Assembly: GCA_024160085.1 (NCBI GenBank)
Contig: JAMDYG010000001.1
Location: 930,001-994,000 of the forward strand
DNA from: Serratia symbiotica
GTDB taxonomy: Bacteria > Pseudomonadota > Gammaproteobacteria > Enterobacterales > Enterobacteriaceae
Reading direction: 5' to 3'
Length of the DNA: 64,000 nucleotides
Below, piece by piece: positions 11,132-19,203 of the stretch; the stretch's first letter is position 1, and every line of letters starts with the position of its first letter. Both the position numbers and the translations under genes were made by a program. The notes below the pieces were generated by a model. It saw only the letters and a list, made by a program, of their open reading frames with translations. It had not been told where the DNA came from and made no database searches.

Positions 11132-13120
11132 TTATTTCTGGATCTCAAATAGTTTGGTCTGGCCAGATACCACAGAACCAGTCGCCAATGCTGTCAGGCC
11201 AGCGTAATCGCCAGCATTGCTGACCACCACCGGGCTTATCATCGAGTAAGCACTGGCGTTCAGGAAGTCCAGATCCAATTCTAGAATTGGCCGACCGGCT
11301 TTCACCTCAGCGCCATCTTCAACCAGACGTTTGAAGCCCTGACCATTCAACGCAACGGTGTCGATGCCCATATGCACCACAATCTCCACACCCTTGTCAG
11401 TTTCTAGACAGAAGGCGTGGTTGGTGTTGAAAATTTTAACAATAGTACCGTCCGCTGGTGCCACAACAATTTTGTCAGTCGGGCGAATGGCCAAACCATC
11501 ACCTACTACTTTACGGGCAAAAGCCTCATCAGGTACCTGATCGAGCGCCACCACTTCACCAGTCACTGGAGCCAGCAATGTTTCGAGAGCCACCCTAGGC
11601 ACATCCTGTGGCTTGTCCTCAGCCGCGGGGCCAGCAGTAACCAGGTTGTACATGGCGCTAGCGATCAGCTCTGCACGGGTGCCGACAATCACCTGTACAT
11701 TTTGCTTGTTAAGACGGATCACGCCGGAAGCACCCAGGCGTTTCGCCAACGCATCATTCACCCGCACGGCGTCCTTCACATTTAGACGCAGACGAGTAAT
11801 GCAGGCATCAATGCTGGTTAGGTTATCATAGCCTCCAATGGCATCCACATAGCGACGCGCTAGGGTAGTGATATCGTTTTCGTTTTTATCAGCGCTGACA
11901 TCGGTGTCGTAGCCGTCAGTCTCTTCACCGGCTACCGCCAGTACGCGCCCTGGGGTCATCAGGTTGAACTTGTTAATGGTAAAGCGGAACACCGCGTAGT
12001 AGATCACAAATAACGCCAGCCCCTGCGGGATCAGCATATACCAGTGGGTCGCCAGCGGGTTGCGCACCCATAACGCCATATCCACCAGACCAGCGCTGAA
12101 ACCGAAACCGGAGATCCAGTGCATGTAAGCCGCAATAAATACCGAGATACCCGTCAGCACAGCATGGATAAAATACAGCATCGGTGCCACAAACATGAAG
12201 GAGAACTCCAGCGGCTCGGTGATACCAGTAAAGAATGAGGCAAAGGATGCCGCCATCATAATACTTAGAACTTTGGCCTTATTGTGCGGATGCGCGCACT
12301 GGTAGATCGCCAACGCCGCCCCCGGTATACCGAACATCATGATTGGGAAAAAGCCTGCCTGATAACGTCCGGTAATGCCAGCCACCGCTTTACCAGCATC
12401 GATAGACTGCTGGCCGCCGAGGAAATTAGGGATGTCGTTAATGCCAGCCACGTCGAACCAGAACACCGAGTTCAGCGCATGGTGCAAGCCTATCGGGATC
12501 AGCAACCGGTTAAAGAAGGCGTAAATGCCCGCGCCGACAGAACCCAAATTCTGGATTTGATCACCGAAGCTCACCAAAGCGTTGAAGATCATCGGCCAGA
12601 TGGACATCATGATAAAGGCTACTAAGATCATCAGAAAAGAAATGAGGATCGGCACCAGTCGGCGACCACTGAAGAATGACAGTGCCTTCGGCAACTCTAC
12701 ACTGCTGAAACGGTTGTAAATTTCGGCGGAGATGATACCGACCAAAATACCGACGAATTGGTTCTCAATTTTACTGAACGCAATGGGAACCTGATCGATG
12801 GGAATTTTCTGAATCATCGACACGGCGGCCGGCGAACAGATGGTAGTCAGCACTAGGAAGCCGACAAAGCCGGTCAGCGCAGCGGCACCATCCTTGTCTT
12901 TGGACATACCGTAAGCCACGCCAACGGTGAATAATGCCGACATGTGATCGATAATGGCAGAACCGGATTTAATCAGGAAAGCCGCGAGAACGTTGCCACC
13001 TCCCCAGCTGACAGGGTCAATCCAGTACCCGATCCCCATCAAGATGGCAGCTGCAGGCAGCGTGGCTACCGGCACCATCAGCGCACTCCCCACCTTTTGC
13101 AAATAATTAAGAATGTTCAC
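11132..13120 (-). CDS. nagE: N-acetylglucosamine-specific PTS enzyme IICBA
   Basis: Takes up N-acetylglucosamine and phosphorylates it to GlcNAc-6-phosphate at the inner membrane. Its 662 residues are slightly longer than E. coli NagE. In order: an EIIC membrane domain (about 1-390, hydrophobic, with PIGLHHALNSVFWFDVAG); an EIIB domain with phosphoryl-accepting Cys440 in SIDACITRLRL; and an EIIA (Crr-like) domain with His583 in VVHMGIDTV. All three domains and both phospho-acceptors are present. It is divergent from nagBA across a regulatory gap, and its product is the NagA substrate. The repressor gene nagC is dead, so expression is probably no longer controlled by GlcNAc-6-P through NagC. 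Confidence 0.96.
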   Translation of the reverse strand: MNILNYLQKVGSALMVPVATLPAAAILMGIGYWIDPVSWGGGNVLAAFLIKSGSAIIDHMSALFTVGVAYGMSKDKDGAAALTGFVGFLVLTTICSPAAVSMIQKIPIDQVPIAFSKIENQFVGILVGIISAEIYNRFSSVELPKALSFFSGRRLVPILISFLMILVAFIMMSIWPMIFNALVSFGDQIQNLGSVGAGIYAFFNRLLIPIGLHHALNSVFWFDVAGINDIPNFLGGQQSIDAGKAVAGITGRYQAGFFPIMMFGIPGAALAIYQCAHPHNKAKVLSIMMAASFASFFTGITEPLEFSFMFVAPMLYFIHAVLTGISVFIAAYMHWISGFGFSAGLVDMALWVRNPLATHWYMLIPQGLALFVIYYAVFRFTINKFNLMTPGRVLAVAGEETDGYDTDVSADKNENDITTLARRYVDAIGGYDNLTSIDACITRLRLNVKDAVRVNDALAKRLGASGVIRLNKQNVQVIVGTRAELIASAMYNLVTAGPAAEDKPQDVPRVALETLLAPVTGEVVALDQVPDEAFARKVVGDGLAIRPTDKIVVAPADGTIVKIFNTNHAFCLETDKGVEIVVHMGIDTVALNGQGFKRLVEDGAEVKAGRPILELDLDFLNASAYSMISPVVVSNAGDYAGLTALATGSVVSGQTKLFEIQK

Positions 13121-13181
13121 TTTTTTACCCTATATTGTTCACGGACGATCACTATTCTGATCGTTTATTAGAGGTTTTCAC

Positions 13182-13196
13182 TATTTTAGCAAAATA
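13182..13196. promoter_or_regulatory. Possible NagC-type operator upstream of nagE
   Basis: A perfect AT-rich palindrome, tattttagcaaaata, lies about 60 bp upstream of nagE in the nagE-nagB divergent region. NagC sites in E. coli are A/T-rich palindromes of this general kind and control this same intergenic region. A looser ttattttacttatttta repeat sits just before nagB (13572-13590). The match to the NagC consensus is from memory and partial. Confidence 0.35.
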
Positions 13197-13392
13197 AAGC
13201 ATGGCACCTACCCCTGATGTGAAGTGTAAAAAATATTTCTCAGCGCAAATAATAACCCCCATATATTGCGATTAATATCACTTTTAAATCATCTTTAACT
13301 GCCAGAATGCTCGCCATATAACACGACTTATTTTATGATCTAAAAAACAGGATGGCCGATGCCGCGTAGTTCAGATATCTGGGTTACGCTTG

Positions 13393-13541
13393 GAGCCTAT
13401 CCTAGTAGGTGTACATTGTTGCAGCCAGCAAGCATACGGACACAATGCGCAACAACCATAGCATACAGGGAGTCCGTGAGGATGGTAAGCACTGCCCAGG
13501 GTCAAAATGGCAAATAAAATAGCCTAATGTGACAGGTTCTT
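13393..13541. repeat. Dispersed palindromic repeat, family R1, full-length copy
   Basis: About 150 bp whose ends are inverted relatives: gagcctatcctagtaggtg at the left and aataaaatagcctaatgtga with caggttct at the right. The interior carries gcgcaacaaccat and aagcactgcccaggg. It lies between nagE and nagB, so it separates the divergent control region. Shorter relatives are at 8611, 26886, 39532 and 45849. It encodes nothing, and the palindromic form suggests a non-autonomous or RNA-structured repeat. Confidence 0.7.
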
Positions 13542-13600
13542 AGCCTTTCCTCCAGGATCGCACAGTATAGCTTTATTTTACTTATTTTAAGAGGTGTTAG

Positions 13601-14401
13601 ATGAGACTTATCCCACTAAAAGATACTGCACAAGTCGGCAACTGGGCTGCACGTCATATCGTTAAACGCATCAACCTATTCAAGCCCACCGCAGAGCGCC
13701 CATTTATCCTTGGCTTGCCAACTGGCGGCACACCACTGGAAGCCTACAAGCATCTGATTGCACTGTACAAAGCAGGTGAAGTAAGCTTTAAGCATGTTAT
13801 TATATTCAACATGGATGAATACGTTGACCTGCCACAGGAGCACCCGGAAAGCTATCATACCTTTATGCACCACAATTTCTTTGATCATGTTGATATACCA
13901 AGCGAAAATATCAACCTGCTAAATGGCAATGCCGCAGATGTCGACGCCGAGTGCCACCGGTACGAAGAAAAGATCAAATCTTACGGTAAAATTAACCTGT
14001 TCATGGGCGGCGTCGGCGTTGATGGCCATATCGCGTTTAACGAACCCGCATCGTCACTGACCTCACGAACCCGCATCAAAACGCTGACTGAGGACACCCG
14101 CATCGCCAACTCGCGCTTCTTTGGCGGTGATGTTAGCCTGGTGCCGAAATATGTGTTGACCGTTGGCATAGGGACATTGCTTGATGCAGAAGAAGTGATG
14201 ATTCTGGTGACCGGCCACACCAAGGCGCTAGCACTGCAAGCTGCAGTGGAAGGCGGCATCAACCATATGTGGACCATTAGTTGCCTGCAACTGCACGCCA
14301 AAGCGGTGGTGGTTTGCGATGAGCCTTCCATCATGGAATTAAAAGTCAAAACTATTAAATATTTCCGTGAGTTAGAAGCGGAAAATATTAAAAGTATTTA
14401 A
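13601..14401 (+). CDS. nagB: Glucosamine-6-phosphate deaminase
   Basis: Converts glucosamine-6-phosphate to fructose-6-phosphate and ammonia, the last step feeding amino-sugar carbon into glycolysis. It has 266 residues, the same as E. coli and without gaps. The catalytic proton-transfer residue is present in NMDEY (Asp72). The active-site loop reads [14 protein letters not shown], keeping Asp141, His143 and Glu148 but with Val in place of Asn at 140, a non-conservative neighbour change. The start has a good ribosome site (agaggtg) 6 bases upstream. nagA follows after 15 bases, so the two are co-transcribed. The frame is intact. Confidence 0.95.
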   Translation: MRLIPLKDTAQVGNWAARHIVKRINLFKPTAERPFILGLPTGGTPLEAYKHLIALYKAGEVSFKHVIIFNMDEYVDLPQEHPESYHTFMHHNFFDHVDIPSENINLLNGNAADVDAECHRYEEKIKSYGKINLFMGGVGVDGHIAFNEPASSLTSRTRIKTLTEDTRIANSRFFGGDVSLVPKYVLTVGIGTLLDAEEVMILVTGHTKALALQAAVEGGINHMWTISCLQLHAKAVVVCDEPSIMELKVKTIKYFRELEAENIKSI

Positions 14402-14416
14402 TCTTAGTAGAGGGCT

Positions 14417-15571
14417 ATGATGTTCGCTTTAACCCAAGGCCACGTCTTTACCGGCTACGATATACTTGACGGCCACGCCGTCATTATCGCTAACGGGCTA
14501 ATTGAGCGTGTCTGCCCAGAGGCTCAATTGCCAGCCGGCATCGAAACGCACGATTTGAGTGGCGCACTCCTAGTCTCCGGATTGATCGATGTGCAACTGA
14601 ACGGCTGTGGCGGTGTGCAATTTAACGATTCATTGGACGCTATTTCGCAACATACACTAGAAATTATGCAGCGCGCCAATGAAAAATCCGGCTGCACTAG
14701 CTATTTGCCAACACTGATCACCAGCAGCGACGAATTCATCAAGCACAGCATCGCAGTGATGCGTACCTACCTTAAAACGCACCGTAATCAGGCGCTCGGT
14801 CTACACCTAGAAGGGCCATATCTTAGCCCGGTGAAGAAAGGCACCCATAACCCTGCCTTTATCCGCCAACCCACCAGCGAGATGATCGACTACCTATGCG
14901 CCAACGCCGATGTGATCATCAAGGTGACGCTGGCACCAGAAATGGTAGAGCCTCAGTTTATCAGTCAGTTAAGCGATGCTGGCATTATAGTTTCTGCTGG
15001 CCACTCAAACGCCACTTATCATCAATCTCGCAGCGGTTTTGCTGTCGGCATTAGCTTCGCCACCCATTTGTATAACGCTATGCCATCTATCACTGGTCGC
15101 GAACCTGGATTGATTGGGGCGATCTTAGATACACCTGAGGTCTATACCGGCATCATTGCCGATGGCCATCATGTCGCTTGGGCGAGTATCCGTAACGCTA
15201 AGCGCCTAAAAGGCGATAAGTTGGTGCTGGTCACCGATGCCACAGCGCCAGCCGGTGCTGATATTGACCAATTTATTTTTGCCAATAAAATAATATACCA
15301 TCATGATGGTCAGTGCGTGGATGAAAACGGCACGCTAAGCGGTTCTGCTCTGACCATGATCAAGGCAGTGAAAAATAGCGTACAGCATGTCGGGATTGCG
15401 TTGGACGAAGCACTGCGTATGGCAACGCTGTACCCGGCACGTGCAATCGGCATTGACCACCAATTAGGCACCATTGAGGCTGGCAAGATAGCCAACCTGA
15501 CCGCTATCACACCTGATTTTAAAATCACTAAAACGCTCGTTAACGGTAGCGAGGTTTATTTTAATGAATAG
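14417..15571 (+). CDS. nagA: N-acetylglucosamine-6-phosphate deacetylase
   Basis: Removes acetate from GlcNAc-6-phosphate to give the NagB substrate. At 384 residues it matches E. coli NagA (382) throughout. Metal- and substrate-binding segments are present: GLHLEGPYL (metal Glu), SAGHSNAT and THLYNAM (histidines), and [10 protein letters not shown] (catalytic Asp). The start could be either of two adjacent ATGs (14417 or 14420), the second giving [10 protein letters not shown]; a purine-rich agaggg precedes both. The gene ends [17 protein letters not shown]. It sits 15 bases after nagB and just before the ruined nagC. Confidence 0.95.
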   Translation: MMFALTQGHVFTGYDILDGHAVIIANGLIERVCPEAQLPAGIETHDLSGALLVSGLIDVQLNGCGGVQFNDSLDAISQHTLEIMQRANEKSGCTSYLPTLITSSDEFIKHSIAVMRTYLKTHRNQALGLHLEGPYLSPVKKGTHNPAFIRQPTSEMIDYLCANADVIIKVTLAPEMVEPQFISQLSDAGIIVSAGHSNATYHQSRSGFAVGISFATHLYNAMPSITGREPGLIGAILDTPEVYTGIIADGHHVAWASIRNAKRLKGDKLVLVTDATAPAGADIDQFIFANKIIYHHDGQCVDENGTLSGSALTMIKAVKNSVQHVGIALDEALRMATLYPARAIGIDHQLGTIEAGKIANLTAITPDFKITKTLVNGSEVYFNE

Positions 15572-15586
15572 CGAGTAAGATCATTG

Positions 15587-16743
15587 ATGAGTACTGGCGT
15601 ACAAGCACATATAGGGAATGTTGACTTAGTCAAACAGCTCAACGGCGCGGCAGTTTATCGCCTGATCTACCAGCAGGGGCCGATATCGTGTATTTAAATT
15701 GCCGAATTCAGCCAGCTAGCTCCTGCCAGCGTCACTAAAGTTACTCGCCAGTTGGAGCGCTGGCTGATCAAAGTGACTGCCGCGCTATCTCTATCGTCTC
15801 CAAAACCCGTAATTTCCATACCGTCGCAGTGCATCTTAGTCGTCAAGATACCACCATGACGTTGTACGACATAAGTGCGAAATTGCTCGGTGAAGAACAC
15901 TACCTGCTGCCAGAGCGTACTCAAGAAACGTTGGAAAATACCTTATTTACCGCTATCGCGCACTTTATCGACAACCACCAGCGCAAGCTGCACGAACTGA
16001 TCGCCATCGCAGTGACCCTAACCAGCTTAGTTGACCCAGTTTTGGGCATAATATACTACATGCCGCACATCAGCATCAACAACTGGGCGTTGGTAGATAA
16101 CCTGCAACAGCGCTTTAACGTCACCAGCTTCGTCGGCCACGATATCCGCAGCATGGCACTGGCCAAACATTACTTTGGTGATACCTGTGACTGTGAGGAC
16201 TCGATCCTGGTGCGCCTGCATCGCGACACGGGTGCCGGCATTATCGTCAATGGCAAGGTTTTCCTCGGCAACAATGGTAACGTTGGCGAGATCGGCCATA
16301 TTCAGATCGATCTGCTAGGCGAACGCTGCCACTGTGGCAATTTCGGTTGCCTAGAAACTGTGGCCGCCAGTGCGGCGATCGAACACCGCGTGTGTCAGTT
16401 GCTGACGCACGCTTATCCAAGCAAGCTGAAGCTGGACGATTGCAACATCAACGCTATTTGAATGATCGAACACGTTGCAGCTATCTGGGCAAGGCGGTGG
16501 CTATCGCCATCAACCTGTTCAACCGACAAAAGGTGGTGATCGCCAGTGAAATCACTGAGGCGGACAAAGTGCTGCTGCTAGTGCTCCAAAGCTGCATCAA
16601 CACTCAAGTGCTGAAAAACTTCCGCAAAAATCTACTAGTAGTCATCGCCGAGCCTTAATCATCGCTCGGCGATCGGTGCCTTTTCCTTGGCTAAGCGGGT
16701 AATGCTCAACTGTGTGCTCTTACAGCGATTGCTGGAAAGTTAA
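15587..16743 (+). pseudogene. nagC: NagC, ROK-family repressor of the nag regulon, broken
   Basis: The frame starts as NagC (IGNVDLVKQLNGAAVYRLI), then a TAA interrupts the helix-turn-helix region. The HTH text (IAEFSQLAPASVTKVTRQL) is readable after it, followed by deletion and frameshift near 15770-15850. The sugar-binding ROK domain is legible from 15829 (SFVGHDIRSMALAKHYFGD, then ERCHCGNFGCLETVAA with the zinc-type cysteines). Further shifts near 16450 and 16655 precede the natural C-terminus LLQRLLES at 16743. At least one stop and three frame changes rule out function. NagC normally represses nagE and nagBA when GlcNAc-6-P is absent. Confidence 0.93.
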
Positions 16744-16833
16744 ACCACAAAGGCCTACCACGCACAACCCTCTACATTATCGGCCAATCCACCGCTTAGC
16801 CGTTGAGCATTTAATAATCGGTGATTTGTCCAC

Positions 16834-16908
16834 ACCATAAAAAATTGAACATTTCTCAATTTTTTATGGTGATTATTGAATATTCGCTAATATTCAATAA
16901 TCACCATA
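16834..16908. other. Two overlapping inverted repeats forming competing hairpins
   Basis: Hairpin 1 pairs accataaaaaattga (16834-16848) perfectly with its complement at 16856-16870 around a 7-base loop. Hairpin 2 pairs 16865-16884 with 16889-16908, a 20-bp perfect stem around the loop cgct. The segment tatggt (16865-16870) belongs to both, so the hairpins are mutually exclusive in RNA. They lie between dead nagC and dead asnB, where nagD is absent. The outline resembles an attenuator or anti-terminator pair, or the end of a small palindromic element. No function can be assigned. Confidence 0.75.
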
Positions 16909-17076
16909 CAAGTAACTAATTTTCAGCACAACGCTAAAACACTTGCATACTCTAGCGCTTTTGACGCATTTTCATAAATATCGTGCAGCAAAACCACGTC
17001 AGCACTGACAAACTGGAAATGTTGACCATAACCGTAAAACATTATCACCGTCTAAAAAGTCGTTAGGAGAAGCAGC

Positions 17077-18439
17077 ATGTGTTCTATTTTAGGTGTGCTC
17101 AATCTTAAGTTCGATCCCATTGAACTGCGCAAAAAAGCGCTGGAGCTGTCAGGTCTGATGCGACATCGTGGCCAGGATTGATCTGGCATCTACGCCAGTA
17201 ATCATGCCATTTTGGTGCGCGAGCGACTGTCGATCGTCGATGTCAACAACGGTATCCAACCGCTGTACAATGTGCTGCGCACAGCCATGTTCTAGCAGTC
17301 AATGGAAATCTATAAGCATCAGGTGCTACGCTAGCAGCTAAGCTAGTGGCTATGAGTTCCAAACCGGTTCTGACTGTGAAGTGATTCTGGCACTGTATCA
17401 GCAGAAAGGCCCAGCATTCCTCGACGATCTGCAAGGCATGTTTGCCTTCATACTGTACGACACCGAAAAAAAGACGCCTACCCGATTGGTCGCGATCATA
17501 TAGGCATCATCCCGCTTTATATGGGCCACGACGCGCATGGCAACCGGTATGTCGCCTCTGAAATGAAAGCTATGGTGCCGGTTTGCCACACTATCAAGAT
17601 ATTCCAAGCTGGTAGCTACCTGTGGCTCCAGGATGGCGAGATCCGTGCATATTACCAGAGCGATTGGTTAAATTACGAAAACTTAAAGGAAAACACCACC
17701 GATGCCAGCGCCCTGCGCACTGAACTAGAGGACGCGGTGAAAAGCCACCTGATGTCCGATGTGCCTTACGGCGTGTTTCTCTCTGGAGGGCTGGATTCTT
17801 CAGTGATCTCTGAGATCCACTTCACCGTGCAGGAGGGGGTGGATGCCATCCGAGACGTGACTTATCACATTGAAACCTACGATGTCACCACCATCCGTGC
17901 CTCTACACCGATGTACCTGATGTCGCTTAAGATCAAAGCGATGGGCATCAAGATGGTGCTGTCTGGCGAAGGTGCGGATGAAGTGTTCGGCGACTATCTG
18001 TACTTCCATAAAGCACCGAACACCCGCGAGTTTTATAACCCGAAAGACAAATGGAAAAACACATTATTCATGAATGTTTTGAGTCCTATCTGCCAAGCAA
18101 GCAGCGTAGCTTGGCGTCAGAAAGAGCAGATCTCCGACGGCGTGGGCTATAGCTGGATTGACATATTGAAAGGAGGTGGCTGCACAGCAGATCAGCGATC
18201 AAAAGCTCGAAACCGCGCGTTTCCGCTTCCCATAACACATACCGACCTTAAAAGAAGGCTACCTGTACCGTGAAATTTTCGAGGCGTTGTTTCTGCTACC
18301 CAGCGCCGCCGAATGTGTGCCTGGCGGCCTATCAGTCGCCTGCTCTTCGGCCAAGGCCATTGAGTGGGACGAATCGTTCAAAAAGATGGGCGATCCTTCT
18401 GGCCGTGCAGTAGGGGTGCACCAGACTGCCTACAACTAA
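17077..18439 (+). pseudogene. asnB: Asparagine synthetase B, with internal deletions and stops
   Basis: Starts MCSILGVLNLKF with the nucleophile Cys2 of the glutaminase domain. A TGA follows at RHRGQD, then further stops and frameshifts to about 17520. The synthetase domain is recognisable: SHLMSDVPYGVFLSGGLDSS carries the ATP-binding SGGLDSS loop. It then jumps straight to EIHFTVQEG, an in-frame loss of roughly 55 codons. A second deletion after YLYFHKAPN removes much of the C-terminal helical region before SVAWRQKEQ. The end GVHQTAYN is intact. AsnB normally makes asparagine from aspartate and glutamine. Confidence 0.95.
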
Positions 18440-18578
18440 CCACACTGCACTTTATCACCCAGGCTCGCCTTTTAGCTGATGTTTGCTAACATCAATTGTT
18501 TGATATGGTGCTTTTTTCACCACAATGTTCACAGCCAGGACAAACGGCCTTTCTGACTACTTTATCGGGAAAAATTTG

Positions 18579-18607
18579 TTGACGCAAATCGGCCATATAC
18601 GCATAAT
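18579..18607 (+). promoter_or_regulatory. tRNA operon promoter, stable-RNA type
   Basis: TTGACG (18579-18584), a 17-bp spacer and CATAAT (18602-18607) form a strong sigma-70 promoter. A GC-rich discriminator (gcgccccgc) follows, typical of stringently controlled stable RNA promoters. It lies about 40 bp upstream of the first tRNA. Confidence 0.8.
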
Positions 18608-18644
18608 GCGCCCCGCAATACTGATGAAGGCAAAGCAAAAAGAT

Positions 18645-18721
18645 GGCTACGTAGCTCAGTTGGTTAGAGCACATCACTCATAATGATGGGGTAACAGGTT
18701 CGAATCCTGTCGTAGCCACCA
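18645..18721 (+). tRNA. tRNA-Met (elongator), anticodon CAU
   Basis: 77 bases with encoded CCA. The acceptor stem ggctacg/cgtagcc is perfect, the anticodon arm reads catca-ctcataa-tgatg, and the T arm acagg-ttcgaat-cctgt is perfect. It is nearly identical to E. coli metT/metU and is the first gene of the five-tRNA operon. Confidence 0.97.
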
Positions 18722-18727
18722 TGTTTT

Positions 18728-18812
18728 GCGGGAGTGGCGAAATTGGTAGACGCACCAGATTTAGGTTCTGGCACCACAAGGTATGCGAGTTCAAGTCTCG
18801 CCTCCCGCACCA
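18728..18812 (+). tRNA. leuW: tRNA-Leu, anticodon UAG
   Basis: 85 bases with the long variable arm of class II tRNAs and encoded CCA. The acceptor gcgggag/ctcccgc is perfect, and the anticodon loop tttaggt within ccaga/tctgg gives UAG. It matches E. coli leuW in sequence and in its place within the cluster. Confidence 0.97.
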
Positions 18813-18841
18813 TTTTCCTTTATCGTCGGCACCGATGCTGA

Positions 18842-18916
18842 TGGGGTATCGCCAAGCGGTAAGGCACCGGTTTTTGATACCGGTATTCCCTGGTTCGAAT
18901 CCAGGTACCCCAGCCA
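18842..18916 (+). tRNA. tRNA-Gln, anticodon UUG
   Basis: 75 bases with encoded CCA. The acceptor tggggta pairs with taccccа-type 3' strand (taccccA at the end), and the anticodon arm ccggt/accgg carries TTG in the loop. It matches the E. coli glnU/glnW type. Confidence 0.96.
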
Positions 18917-18957
18917 TAATAAACTGCTTATAACTCAAATAAGTGGACAGTAGCATT

Positions 18958-19034
18958 AGCTACGTAACTCAGCTGGTTAGAGCACATCTCTTATAATTAT
19001 GGGGTCACAGGTTCAAATCCCGTCGTACCCACCA
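18958..19034 (+). pseudogene. Decayed Met-like tRNA with anticodon UAU
   Basis: Clearly a copy of the elongator Met tRNA at 18645, with the same length and CCA end, but damaged. The acceptor is agctacg/cgtaccc with two mismatches and the D stem is actc/gagc with one. The anticodon stem catct/ttatg has two mismatches at the loop end. The anticodon is TAT instead of CAT, which would read AUA (Ile). The T arm is acagg/cccgt. The many stem mismatches make it most likely a pseudo-tRNA. It occupies the second Met position of the E. coli-type cluster. Confidence 0.85.
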
Positions 19035-19039
19035 ACCAT

Positions 19040-19114
19040 TGGGGTGTCGCCAAGCGGCAAGGCTCTGGTTTCTGATACCAGCATACCCAGGTTCAAATCC
19101 TGGCACCCCAGCCA
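19040..19114 (+). tRNA. tRNA-Gln, anticodon CUG
   Basis: 75 bases with encoded CCA. The acceptor tggggtg/caccccа-type stem, the anticodon arm ctggt-ttctgat-accag (CTG) and the T arm ccagg-ttcaaat-cctgg are all perfect. It corresponds to E. coli glnV/glnX and is the last tRNA before the terminator. Confidence 0.96.
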
Positions 19115-19121
19115 TATTTAG

Positions 19122-19147
19122 GAAAGCCCGCTTTGGCGGGCTTTTTG
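19122..19147 (+). terminator. Rho-independent terminator of the tRNA operon
   Basis: aaagcccg and cgggcttt flank a short loop and end in ttttt, 10 bases past the last tRNA. Confidence 0.9.
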
Positions 19148-19203
19148 CTGGGCAACCACCCGGCAATATTAACAACAGGTCAAGCCAAACTAACCCGTTT
19201 GCA

